Part shown: piece after piece, positions 1-12,700 of the stretch
Numbering within the stretch: position 1 is the first letter of the stretch
Layout of the letters: each line of letters opens with the position of its first letter
Assembly (NCBI GenBank): GCA_002633005.1
Contig: NMRA01000304.1
Location: 235,520 to 299,519 of the forward strand
Direction of reading: 5' to 3'
Origin: Phoronis australis
Taxonomy: Eukaryota > Phoronida > Phoronidae
Length of the DNA stretch: 64,000 nt
Notes under the pieces: generated by a model
Database searches by the model: none
Told to the model about the DNA's origin: nothing
Seen by the model: only the letters and a program-made list of their open reading frames with translations
Translations under genes and position numbers: made by a program

Positions 1-494
1 AGTGTTGTCTGATATCTTTTCAGTTGAATGGTTTCAGCACTATTGTAAAAAATTCTTAAACCCTATGTCTTTTTCTTTCAAATAATGCAGTCGCAGACAT
101 AGTCGACGTTTTCAGCAAAAAGTTGCACCAAAATTTGCGGAGCTCTAGGCCCTGTTTCTTGAAGAGATGGTGCACTTTTGCCTTTTGACTTAGACAAAAG
201 TCAGAAATCAGTCTGCAAATAACCCAAAGTTGATTTTTTGTCAAACTTTTGTATTTCTCAAAACGTTTTTGTCTTCTGTCAAGTTGAGCAGAACTTTTGT
301 CTTTTGATTTTGATTTGCAGACAGATTTTCTGCGGACTTTCAGCCTTAGCCAGCAACTTCTTTTGTGAAACAGGCAAAGCCAGATGTCAACTCGTATTTA
401 GCTGAAAGTCAAAAGGCAAAAGCCAATAAACTCTTTCGAGAAGTCCCCTGGTGGGCTTGTTAGGTGGTTTCTAATGTTGGTGGTTTTATTACAG
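1..494. other. Intron (3' part) upstream of first visible dystrophin exon
   Basis: This is the tail of a dystrophin intron whose donor lies outside the window; it ends in a TTATTACAG acceptor at 494. It holds a foldback element. CTTTTGCCTTTTGACT at 175-190 has its exact 16-base reverse complement at 407-422, and outer CCTGTTTC (151-158) and GAAACAGG (367-374) are also complementary. This looks like an old non-autonomous DNA element. No coding signal is seen. Confidence 0.7.
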
Positions 495-706
495 TTGAGC
501 GCCTGCAAGAGCACTGGCAGGACGCCAACGACAAGGTGTCCAAGAGGAGGAGCGAACTGGACGATATCTTACTGGACAGTGATCAGTTCAACGAGCAGAA
601 GGCAGCCCTTGACCAGTGGCTAGACAGTGCTGAGAAGCAACTTAACAGTATCCAAGAGCCCGGCCAGACCCTTGAGGCTATTGAACAACAGAGGGAGCAA
701 CTGCAG
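495..706 (+). CDS. DMD: Dystrophin exon A (human exon 53 equivalent)
   Basis: Spectrin-repeat coding exon of 212 nt, the same length as human DMD exon 53. It starts with two bases that finish a codon (phase 1) and ends at a codon boundary before GTCAGT. Readable residues begin [20 protein letters not shown] and include [20 protein letters not shown]. The conserved W in the first helix and the helical heptads match the dystrophin rod around R20/R21. Confidence 0.95.
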
Positions 707-3700
707 GTCAGTCACTCTGTCTTGTTAGGGATAATAATAATGTCCCCCGAGACAAAAAGTCAAACCCTGGGCTTTTGTTTTTGTTTTTAAGCAGGGTAAT
801 GACATGGTTTCTTGAATTTTCTGCTGGCTCTCTGTTGGTATGGTTACTTTTGTCTGTAAATTATATTGCTTGAATTGTGCTTGGGAACCTGTTGTCTGTG
901 GGCATTTCCCTGAACTGTATGGTATCTTATCACTGGACAAGTAGTTAGCCCATCATTTCACACACGTGCATGGTCAAGTTAAGGGCATGGGTTTCACTGG
1001 AAGAACTTGAATAGGTTTGAGCCTTTTGTGCAGATAAATATCAGGCTGTACAAAGACTCTCACATCAGAGTTATCTATCTGGACCAGGCATAAGTACAGG
1101 GACTGGTTATTTATAGATGTTCGTATTGTCTCTCTATGGGAAGCTTCGCTGATCTAAGGAAATGTTGCAAAAATCTCTTTGGGCCAAACATTTCATCGGT
1201 GGCTTTTTTGAGTTTCACGCCGTGGATTTACTTTTCTTCATCTTGGTAAAGGTAATGCTTGTTCACTTTAGACTGGGATAACTGCAATGGTGAAAATTTC
1301 ATTTTTTTCAAATTTTTTAACAGTCTTGAACAAAAGAAGATTAGCATTATTCCGTTATTGGAATAGTTGTGTGCCTGTCATTAACTATATGTATAATGCC
1401 TGAAATTCTGTACATTTCTGGTAATGCAGTTTCCTTGTTTAAAAGTTTTGAAAAACAGAAAATGATAGTTTCTGCTACATAGCCGAATATCTAAGTTCAG
1501 TTTGCCAAGTGGAATTCGATGCAGCTGGTGTTCAGTCTGCTGCATCTGTGTACTGGGTCGTTTCCATTCCCTGTAAATTCTTTTTTTTTTGCCGTCTCAG
1601 CTCATTGCTCATCATATCCAACTGTGCTCTATTAGGATATGACTAAAAATACTCATCTGGATGGGTCTGCTAATGGTGTCTGCATCTGTTGACTGATGGA
1701 AACTGTTATTGGCATGCCTTCCTGTTAAGCCATAAGCTGTTTGCAAGTGTTTTTTGTGTCCTGATTGTTGCAGAAAAATTACCCTGCCGGCTGGCATTGT
1801 AATAGTGTTATGGTAGACTAAACATTACTCCCCTGACCTTATTAATAGGGTAAACATACCAATGCAAATTTTTTGACCTTTGGTATTTTCTTTTTCTGTG
1901 ATAGAGACATGGTATTTTCTTTTAAAACAGGTGGGTTGAGGTCCAAATGTTATCTAAGAACGATTATTTTTTATTTTAAGTAGCACCATCTTTTGCCTGA
2001 GTGGCAAGTTATTTGGTGATAATGGCACTAGTCGATTTTGCTTTGAAGCAATAGCTATAAAATTGTGACTTAACGAAGCCTTCATAGGGAGGCATTTGTC
2101 TTCCCTGCAGTTTGGTCACTCTCACCTTCTCTGCGTTGGGTTTCAGGTGATTTCTAAAATATGCAGGCATGTAATGGGTTCTGCACTTGATTAGCTGGTT
2201 GCTATGGTTACCTTTGTTTAATCTTACATCAGTCTGTCATGTGGTCTGGTCTGCATTGAATAGCAGATGAACATTAATAAAAAACAGTCTTCTGCTCCTG
2301 GGGTCTTATTCGAGGCCATGGAAGCAACAAATTCAGCTGCATTCTTGGGCCATTAGAAATCACTGAATAGTGAAGGTGACTGTGCCATTTCTTCAGGGAT
2401 GAGAAATTACATATTCAAGTCTCTTGTTGGAGTGGAATGGGTTTAATTTGTGTTTAAAGTAGCGGAAAAATGGAATGCCAGTGGTGTGTGGGGAATTATG
2501 CAACAGTCTACATTGACTTACCAAGAGGGGGCATTGTTGCCCTATTTATATATTCACCAGTGTATTAGAGTGTATTGGATAGTGTACTCCTTTACCTGTA
2601 AACACCTGGCTGGTGTCTTCTCTGGGTCTGACCTGCGTGACTCCCGGAAGCTTAAGTATTTGATGTTGTCTTCAGGAAATATTTGTCTAGTTGGCTGTTC
2701 TTAAACTGTTTTGAGGGGTGACAACACTTCGACTTCTGCATTTTTGAAATGTTAGGCATAGTGTTTGTTGTGACTTGTTTCCCATAACTTTCATGATAGC
2801 TGGTGATACATTTTGTTGAAATTAATCTGTCTTCGTAGCAGTTATTGTGTAATCGTGGAGAATTATTGTAAATTGCAATGAGATGGTGATTACACGTTTT
2901 TTCAAGAAGACTACACTCATCAATTCTACTCTCCAATGAATGGTTAACAGTGCTTTTTGCAATGACTTCCACCTCTTATTCACTAACAGTCGTTAAATAT
3001 CTGCTCCCTAATTGCAGGCACTCTCCACTGCTGTTGAGGAGAAGCAGTCTAGCATCGACCAACTGAATCAGACCGGTCAGAAGTTGATCGCGGACTACAG
3101 TCAGGATGACACCAGTAAGATCTCAGTGACTCTGGACACAGTCAATCGCAGATGGGAGGCTATTCAGACTAAGTAAGGCAACTGTTTCACTCTAAAGGCA
3201 TAGTGTCATGGATGCTACCCCTTTTTTTTTCTACCATCAAAATATCTGATTCTACCTGTGAGTTGTCTGAGAGGAGGCAGTGTGGCCTAGTGGGATAAGT
3301 ATCCTCTTCCTTTGCTCGAGGTCGTGCATTCGAGTCCCACTGGGGCACCCTGCTAGACCCTTGAGTCAGGTGTCTAGTTCCTCAGCTTGGTTTTAACTAT
3401 ATGTTAATAAACCATACAAGGGTTCCAGGTGATCAGAGCGGCCTGCGTACGTCTGGTACAACGTGTATCAGGCCGCCTGCAATTATTGTTATTTGTGGGT
3501 TGTCCCAGATTTTAACCCTAAAGTGCATGTAGCAGAGAAAGTGTTAGAGTATGTTAGAGTAAAATTTCTTGAAGATGTAACATAATGTTACAGAAAAATG
3601 AAAACGAAAATCGTGTTTTGTGAAATAACCCAACAAAACTAAATGTTACAAAAACATGTCTCTATTGGATTCATAACCTGCACTGTGCAGTAGAGAGCAT

Positions 3701-6700
3701 TTGAAAATGCAAAAACGATACTTTTTGCTGGAACTTAAAAAACATATTGTTGCATGTGTATGCTCTTTGCTCACTAAGATTATGTGAGAGGGAGACCTTA
3801 TCAATGCCGGTCTACGCATCTGGTCCTACTACCTGGAAAATGTGGAGTTCAACACAGTAAAAGTACATATATTTTCTGATAATACAAAGCCTTTAGAATT
3901 AGATTTTATACTGAATCAAATCTATCATTAACTTGGTCATGTAGATTAGGCAAAAAGAAACTTGTGACAAAATGTTTCTGTTTCAATTTTCAAAAATGTT
4001 TTCATTTCGTTTTCATTTTAGGCAACTTTTGTTGTCATAACTATCATAAAAGTCTTATGTTTTGTTAGTTCTTCTTGCAGAAGTGTAATATTTTAAAAAC
4101 AATTCCTAGTTGCATTTTGGTACATAAATATAGATTATTACATGGCGAAGTCGTTATCCCCTGTTATTTAGAGCCCGAGTGGATTTTTGGAGAATTATCG
4201 CCCGAGGGGCATTAGCCCCGAGGGTGATAATTCTACAAAATCCACGAGGGTTCTAGATAAGGGGGATAACGACTGAGAACATGTAATAATCTATTTATAC
4301 CACATACCGAACGAGAAACATTGCAATGAATCGATCTACCTTTCTCAACTCGCCTCGGCTTTGTAACTACTTTCTATGTCAGAGGCCCGTGGTCGGAGGT
4401 CATGACCTTTTAAGAAAAGCCGAGCTATTTTTGTCAAATAATGCTTATACTCAAAAGCAATTGAAAATTTAAACAAAATAAAAATAAAGTGAATCTATAA
4501 ATTAAGGTTTAGCAACTCTTATAGCTTACTACACATTTTATCACGCTAAGCTTCGACCGGGAAAATATCGTCTGCTAACCACTGGTAACAGAGTATAATG
4601 CTCAAGTTGAAGGATCCCGACAAATCCCGCATACCCGCATTCAAATTGGAGATCGGTGATTTACAAGTGAGAGAACACTTATAGAGAAAATTTTCACTGA
4701 ATTAAAATATCGTTTTTATGGAAATTATGCGTCTTATTTTTCCTAGCATATAAATGTCGGTACAATGCCCTTTGCTGAACATGCGATTGTTGCGCGTGCT
4801 CATTTAAGTATTCTATTTTCACGTTCGATGACGTCAGCCGTTGAGTGGTGTAGTGGTAAAGTTGGCGACTCACAACTCTTGAGGCCCGGGTTCGAATCCG
4901 GCCTCGGTTTCCGGCCAAAATGTTATTTCACCAGTGAGATAACTTTATGGGTTATTACACTGCTGTATCTTCCATTATTGGCTAATATTGTGGTATAAAG
5001 CTTAGTATATGAAAGTTTGGTATGAATACAACCGGCTATTTCAGAGGTATGATACTCTGACGTTATCCAACGTTGGACGTTTTTCTGGGTGCCAAACAAT
5101 CTTAAGACATCCCAGTTAGCGCAGTGCCCTGCACACTCTTATTTAATGAGAGTATCTCCATGTTAGCAAGTGTAGACTTCTTATTAATATCAGTAAAGCA
5201 TAGTTGGTTCTGAGCTCTCTGTTTTTTGTGTTTTTTTTTTTTTGAAAATCTTGCCAGNGAGATAACTTTATGGGTTATTACACTGCTGTATCTTCCATTA
5301 TTGGCTAATATTGTGGTATAAAGCTTAGTATATGAAAGTTTGGTATGAATACAACCGGCTATTTCAGAGGTATGATACTCTGACGTTATCCAACGTTGGA
5401 CGTTTTTCTTGGGTGCCACACAATCTTAAGACTTCCCAGTTAGCGCAGTGCCCTGCACACTCTTATTTAATGAGAGTATCTCCATGTTAGCAAGTGAAGA
5501 CTTCTTATTAATATCAGTAAAGCATAGTTGGTTCTGAGCTCTCTGTTTTTTGTGTTTTTTTTTTTTGAAAATCTTGCCAGCGGTGCAGTATTTTTTTAGT
5601 TACTCACTTTTTCAAACAAGAGGAGCAGAAATGATGCAGGATATGTTTTTTACTCATAGCTTGGCAAATCGTGGCGTTTCATACCTGTGTGTTATTGTGC
5701 AGCTTTTCCAAAAAACATGACCCTGGTTGAAATTGGTGTGGGCTTCGCTAAGAGCTGGTCTCAAAATGCTTAATGTTCAAGTGTAAAAATCCATTTCAAG
5801 TTTACGTGGTTGGTGACAAATTTCGTAGACTTTGATCATTTATGTCTCAAGTAACAAGAGTTGATACAAAGTATTTTCTTTACAGAAAAGTTTGTATCTT
5901 TTCATCTGACTTGTTCTCAGATTGCCATCATTTAAATTACAGTACAAAACAAACGTAATCAGTCAAAATACCGTTTTCTGTTATGGTGGCTAATTCTAAT
6001 GACTGGTAATAACTATTAGGGCAGCAAAATTCTCATTACAGAGCGGTTTAGCCACCAGTTAATTCCTTTTTATTCTCGGAAGGTTGCTCTGACTAAGAAT
6101 TCGGCTTCTGCCCAGCCATCATGACGCATCATTTTGTCTGAATACTTTTGGCTTATACCGTATGTATGAGCAGCCTATTGTCATGCATTGTTTTAATATC
6201 ATTGCGCAAATATTTGCCATAATCAGTCTATAAGTCACTGGCCTGAAATCATAAATGAACATTTGATCAGGGACCAATCAAAAGCTTTGTTGCATAGTGC
6301 TTTAAACGGAATATTAATCCAATATGCTTACATTTTCAGAATTAACATTCAAGGTACAAATCTGGACTCAGCAATGAATTCGCTACGAGGTTTTGACAGA
6401 GTGTTCGTGGATTTCTTCATTTGGTTGGCCGATATTGAGTCAAGGCTGGAAAGTGAACAGGGCACAGATAGTGAAGTGAAGCGTCAGGTAAAATATTTTC
6501 TTCAATGTCAGTTTTTGGCCTTCGCATTTGGTACATGTGAGTATACTACAAAAGACCTATATGGAAGAAAAGTTCTGTTCTGACTTTCTTGCTTCTTGGT
6601 TCTTCCAATAGGTGGCTGCACTGTAAGATGGTGCATCACTTTTCTGAGAAGATAACTTTTGTGAAGATAACAGGCCTGCAATATGTGTGCAGATAGTGTA

Positions 6701-9700
6701 TAGTGCGTTCATTCCAGTTTTTTCACTTTCTTAGTGCTCCTTTCTTCTAATAGATGGCGATACTGTACAGTGGGTATATCATTTGGTTGCTGATAAGAAT
6801 ACGGCGCTTGTGAAGCTAATAGTTCTATCACTTTCCCCTCACTGGTTTGTTTCTTCCAATAGGTGGCAGTACTTTACAGTACTATGTCAGAAACCTTACT
6901 CTTTGTGGACCATTGAGCTTTTGTACTTTATGTGGAATTAAGATATTGTGTAGCAGTATTTTTCTGTGTTCTACTCTTTTTGCTGTTTAGCTCACGTGTT
7001 TATTTTATAGTTACAAGTAAATGCAACAGAGAATTTTACCGCATTGCCCAGAAATCTTTGTATGAGGTGAAGGATTAGGATGGAAACATTACTGTTAAAC
7101 CTTGTATATAGGCCATGCATTGCGTTATATTCGTGAGTGGGTTTATATTCAAGGTTGCTTGCATTCTGGTGTGAGTAAAAGCATATGAATTCATAACAAA
7201 CTTTTAATTTAGGTGACCGACGATTGTAAAATATGTCTCAAATTATTCCTTGTTGAGATTTTAAGTGATTTTTGGGCATGTAAAGAACTATGAGTTCATT
7301 CTTACTTGATACCAGGACCTCCTATTTGGCTTGTCACGGGGGGGGCTCCTATTTGGCTTGTCACCGGAGTCGTGTTGTGCACAGAACATGTCCTCAAACA
7401 ATAACACAATTGTCAGTTCTTCCCAAACTCAAAAACCATTTCCACTATGAGAACAGAAGAAATTGAGTCCAGTTTTATTTGTCTTATTACCTTGTGTTTT
7501 TATTACCATGTGCCAACTTCAGATCTGTACTCGTGTCTGGTCTATTGTTCAACAGAGGATACCTGAGTACTTCAGTGCACATTGTTGATGAATGTTTAAT
7601 AACATGACTCACTGATGGGTTTTTATGCCAAGTGCTCTCGTAAAAGATAGATTAGAGATTCGCTTCATTTTCAAAATTGGCTTAACTGTTATTCTCGCAG
7701 CAGCGATGCCTGTCATCAAGCCGTGGTATTTGAACGATATACTATTAAATTTGTTTGAATATGAACAATAGCACAGCCTTCAAAGTTATTTGGTTATACC
7801 GTAGTCATCCCGGTAAACGCCAAAGGGGCTTAAAATTGTGAAATGCAAAAAGCAAGGGGTGGGCGCTCCAAGTCTGGGGCATTTAAAAATTATATTTTTT
7901 TGAGTAGTGGGGGATTAGCATTCATCGACTCGCGCAAATGCCTTCACCATTTTTGCGTACTAGTACATGAGCCAAAAGAGCATTTGTATCTCATCAGTAA
8001 AAAGTTGGGAGATTTTCTACCCACTGGAAACTAAAGGTATGCTGCGTACATTTTGGGAGGTAAAATTCTTGCGAGACGGGTGTTCACAAAGACTGGCACT
8101 TTTGATTTTTGCAGAAGTCTCCACTGTATAAATTGAGGGTGACCGCTAAGCCAAGCAAGGGTGTTTAAAAGTGATGAATAAAATGTAGAAACTTCATGGA
8201 TGGGTGTTAAGCTGAATATGGGCGTTAACCCAGAAATGCACTGTACTATTTGTTAAAATCTAAAGTGGAGGCTGATCATGACGTCAACATGGTTCACTTG
8301 GGTAAGATGATCAATAATTTTGAAGTGTACTCATCGTCAATGACAGTTGGAATGCAGGAGAGACCGGATTTACTCTACTAAAGCGGATCATTCTCTTAAT
8401 TGCGCTCCTGTTGGTAACGATTAGAAATTGTCGGCTTTGTCAGATACTCATTATTGTATTTTTGCACGAAATTTAAATTAATCACGGTGTTGTTTTTTTT
8501 TTAAGTTTTTAAAGAAAAATTAGTTTTATTTTTTCCAAATTTCTATATCCTGGCGAAGCTACTGATGATCATACGTTATTTGTAGTTTGATAAGAAAGAA
8601 AAAAATTAAATATTTTAAGAAAATCATTGGCATTTTCTGTTTATCTCTTGGTTTGTCTGTGTGCATTTTATGGCACATATGCATATTTACATACATTTGC
8701 TACATGTGCTCCTGCATATGTATGTATATCCATGCTTTTGTGGATTGTGCACCGAACCTCCGGGCAAATTCCTCGCCAAAGTTTGCATCTCCACATACCG
8801 GTACCGAATGTGACAGTGTTTTATGCAAGATATCCTGAACTTTTCTGTTTCCCTGGCTTCCTTATGTCAACAAATGTCATGTGAATTAGACCGGTAATGT
8901 CAAGATGTGCGATTTCGTCCATCTAGACCCGGCAATTAATGGGGAGCCAGCGCATTCACTGTCCCTGTTCACTGTCCGCAATGTAGATTGATTGATCTGG
9001 CCACTTTCTGAGATGCGAACTGCTGCTTTCAACATTGTTAGGCAATTTAGCTGCTAGTTTTAATGATCGTCTGGATGAAAAGGTAATTTTATGTGTCATC
9101 ATCTTATTCATGTCTTGTAATTAGGTTTGCATGAGAGCTAATCCTTAATCTGATTAATTGTTTTGTGGGATATGTGAATGCCCTGTTAGTTCAGTATATC
9201 TCGTCAATTGTTTTTAGGGTGTTATCATTCATGGGTGCTCATTCATGTCCTGCAATCCATAAATTGAAGAATGGCATAGTTTGATTTAATGGGATTTTTA
9301 GTAGTGTTCTACAGAAGTCTTCACTAATGTCCTGCATTCAAACACTTTAGGCCGTTTCATACAAATGTCGACGTGTCGATGTTTTGGAGAGTTGCAGTCA
9401 GTATGAAGGGTTAACTTCAGTCCTGGACTGAAGTTAACAGTGCCAGTTCACTTCACAGTAAACGGGTGGATTTAACAGCAGAGTGTTGACGCTGCGGTTT
9501 GGTATTAACAGTCAACTCCGGTCCCATTGAAGTTATCGCTAGGGGTGGCTGTAATCGTCAACAGTGTCTTTGCTAATAGTTGCTTAAATTTTGGTGGAAT
9601 AATCACTAATCGAATTAGAAATAAGTTTTACGTCAATTAGCACATGTAAATGTTCCCAAACTGTCACATTAAAAAAATCTTAGCATGCACGTGGTGCATC

Positions 9701-12700
9701 AGCGCCACCTTGTGATTACTTCGATGATGACAGCGTGACTTCCGGTTTACTTCTATGTCCGTATGCCGGTATGAACGGTTTAGTTAACTTCCCCAGTTTT
9801 CGTCAATGCACTCAAACCGGAATTAAGTCAGTATGAAAAGGCCTTTTGTAGAATCCAGCCCAAACATTGTGTAAAAAACGAGTGAACTGCTGCTATTGGC
9901 TATATCTCAGTTATGATGAAATGTTATTGTGTTCCTAATTTAATTATTAAACAGTTTGTTCATACCTAATTGAAGCAATTTCTGGTATCACTCCTATCTC
10001 ACCCTGTCTAGTCTTCCCCTGGGAACAATTTCTAGTGCTGTAATTGCTTCCCAGGTATTAATTGCCACAGTTGTCATTCAGTAATTTCTTTGTGGCTAAT
10101 GTACATTTGACATGTCATTGTGTCAGTCCTGCGATTACCTCTGTGACTATTTGCTTTAACATTAATGGCACAGCAGATCCAAGGTTGGAGAAATAATATA
10201 TGGTGATGTTTGAAGTGAGGATTAAGGAAGGTTTATGGAGTCTGGGCCTGTGAAGTAACATGAAAAGACACCTCATGGATGGGTATTGATTGGAAGGGCT
10301 GCACGTGTATGATCCCACAATGGACGGATCGACCTTACACCTTGCTTGACCAGCCAGCAGGCTTGATCGTCAGTGGCCACAGCTGTCGAGAAGGATCATT
10401 GAAATAATGTGTTTCTATCATCAACTTGACACGGGCTACATGCTTTCTCCATCCATGTCTATTTGAGTACTAAGTTAATCTCCAAAGATGCCGCAGTTGC
10501 AATGAAATGTACTTTGGTGGCATGTTTAAAATGGACGTCAAATTCTGACTTAACGTTGTATGGGAAAGTTACTGAAGTTACTGTTGGTTTAAAGTGGGAG
10601 GCGAAGTGCTGGGCACAGTTCAGAATAATCTTCTGGTTGCTGGTATAAAGCAGATGTTGAATCCGATTTAGACAGGAGTTAAATCCTGGTGACAGTTGAA
10701 TTCATAGGAAAGTGTTCAAGCTGTTGCATTAAGGGCAGACATTGGTGGTCCCTTTGGTATAGGACAGAATTCTCTTTTGTGTTGCTGATGGAAAATAAGA
10801 CAGCAATGATTGGCTGTCCCTTGTTGTGCTGTAAACTTGACTAGAGAATTGTTTGCGAATCGCCATACAGACAATGGAGCGTCATTCATAAATCATAAAC
10901 TTGGATTACACTAGCTGATGTCGTGAGATTGATTTCTCTTCAAGCATATGTCACTCCTAGGTCTATAGGGTTTGGTCCGGGTAGCTGGCTAAAGTTGATG
11001 TCAGTATGAGAAAATGACCACATGTAATGGTCAGTCCATGTCGATGCCTCTGCTGCAGGATATGACCATCGGATAATCTTTGCTACTTTGAGGAGTATAC
11101 CTAGTGTTTCTGATATGCATAGAAATCTGCTGCTGTGGTTTACATGTTGCTGTATTCTTACTTGTCTCCGGGAACATGTGTTAACACGCCTGTTGTGACC
11201 AGTTCGAGGACCAGTTGTCAAGATTGGGGACAAGCCGACACGCGCGCCTTCCTCTGTCAATTTCTGTCCAGAGATGATTGGTCTAAATTTGACTCTGCAG
11301 AAATTGCTCTTCAATTTTGAGAAGGTAGACTTAATGGAGTGTTTCGAAATTGTCTTGTGTTGTTAAAATGCCGTGATGCCTTTTCGTGCCTACTTGACTC
11401 GAAGCATCTACAGCTGCTCTGTTAAATCTTCGTGTTTACTGTGATGTTAGCTAATGTACAGTTGAAGGTAATCGTTCATATCTACTGACACTTTGCAAAA
11501 CATTGACATGTTGACGTTGCTAAGGCCTAATGCATACTACAAAAATTGGTCTGCTGCATTGTTGTCCTAAATTGCGCTATTTTTGCTGTACCGTTTTCTG
11601 CTTACATCAGCTAATTTGTTTATGAAATCGCTTGCCTCGTTTCAGAATTTGGAAATGTTCTTAATATCCTGTATTTACCAATATGCGTAGGGTGTCTTAG
11701 ATAATCCGTTTTGGAATCTTGTAGCACAATGTTAAATAAATGTAGATGGCTGTGCACTGATGGTATGTCTGACATATGGTTAGTCTACAGCAGATAGGTG
11801 CCTGTTGTAGATAGCTTACTGCCATGTAGTCCCAGGTCCACTATAGGCTCATGTCAGGTGTTGAGGGTTCTAGCGAAAATGTGGTGTAATTGAAATCTTC
11901 GGGGCTTATGCTCACCATCTGTGAAAATTCGTTTTTCGGCTGTTAAACCCCACCGCGAAAATGTATTCTAGTTTTCATTGAGATATGATTTATTCTTCTC
12001 TTATTTCGCACAAAGTAATTGCGAAGAAGGTAATAATGTTTTATTTTTAAAGGCTGGGTGTCATTCTGCAAGTAATAAAAATTTACTTATTAAGTTGTTA
12101 TTTAATGACCTCCGCATCATACAGTGAAGAAGAATTTTTTAACAATCATTTTTGTCGGTAAACTTACCAGGATAAAGTTCTGTGTTTTTACTGTGTTAAT
12201 TCTGTGCTTAACAAGTGACAAATTGTATAATCCATAGTACAAGACTTCATTTGTAAAAAATCCCTGTAAAGCATAAAATGTATCAATGCTTTCCACTAAA
12301 TTCATCACGCTATTAGTGGATGGTAAGTTGTTAATTACTATTTCCTGTCAAAGGACTTAAAACTAATCTTTGAGACCTGGCCTTGCACAAGTGCCTATTA
12401 ATGGAATTTGCTGAAGTTGTTTGCCCCAGGCTTTGTTCAATAAAACTTAACTCTTGCTTAAACCAGTGCTTACTTTAATTGCAGGATCTTAAAGCTGAGA
12501 TTGACGCCCACCAGAAACTGTTTGAATCACTCTCGTCAACTGGCTGGCAAATTGTTGCCAATGGTGAGCCATCAGAAACTGCTCAGACCAAACAGAGGTT
12601 AGAAGAGATGAACAAAAGGTGGCAGCACCTGGAGAGGACATCCGTGGAAATCAGGTGAGGCCATTGAGACTCTGTTATATTTTTCATTTTCATTGATCCT

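Larger units (their letters stand above)
3173..6339. other. Intron B-C, repeat-rich
   Basis: 3167 bp. It holds a SINE (3271-3490), a foldback element (4131-4293), a tRNA-like SINE head (about 4836-4915), a 323-bp tandem duplication (4931-5576) and one copy of a dispersed repeat (5985-6170); each is listed separately. No gene is seen. Confidence 0.8.
6488..12484. other. Intron C-D (human intron 55 equivalent)
   Basis: 5997 bp. Contents: three degenerate copies of a short repeat (6601-6900), a 27-bp direct repeat CTCCTATTTGGCTTGTCAC at 7319 and 7346, and a TIR element (9349-9844). Around 7.8-8.2 kb there are old-repeat-like GGGTGTTAA and GGGCGTTAA phrases. Vertebrates have the Dp116 promoter in this intron; I found no convincing first exon here. 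Overlapping open frames near 8.6-8.9 kb look like chance. Confidence 0.7.

Noticed and set aside
4836-4915. Functional tRNA gene
   Set aside because: The T-arm and B box are perfect, but acceptor-stem and anticodon-stem pairing are poor; a SINE head or pseudogene fits better.
8587-8884. Two overlapping 83-85-codon frames with cysteine/tyrosine-rich peptides
   Set aside because: Low-complexity TATGTATATC-type DNA in two frames at once, no splice or homology support.
10940-11320. 124-codon minus frame and opposing plus frame at 11 kb
   Set aside because: Opposing frames over the same bases without ATG context, domain or splice-site support; likely chance in a relatively GC-rich intron patch.
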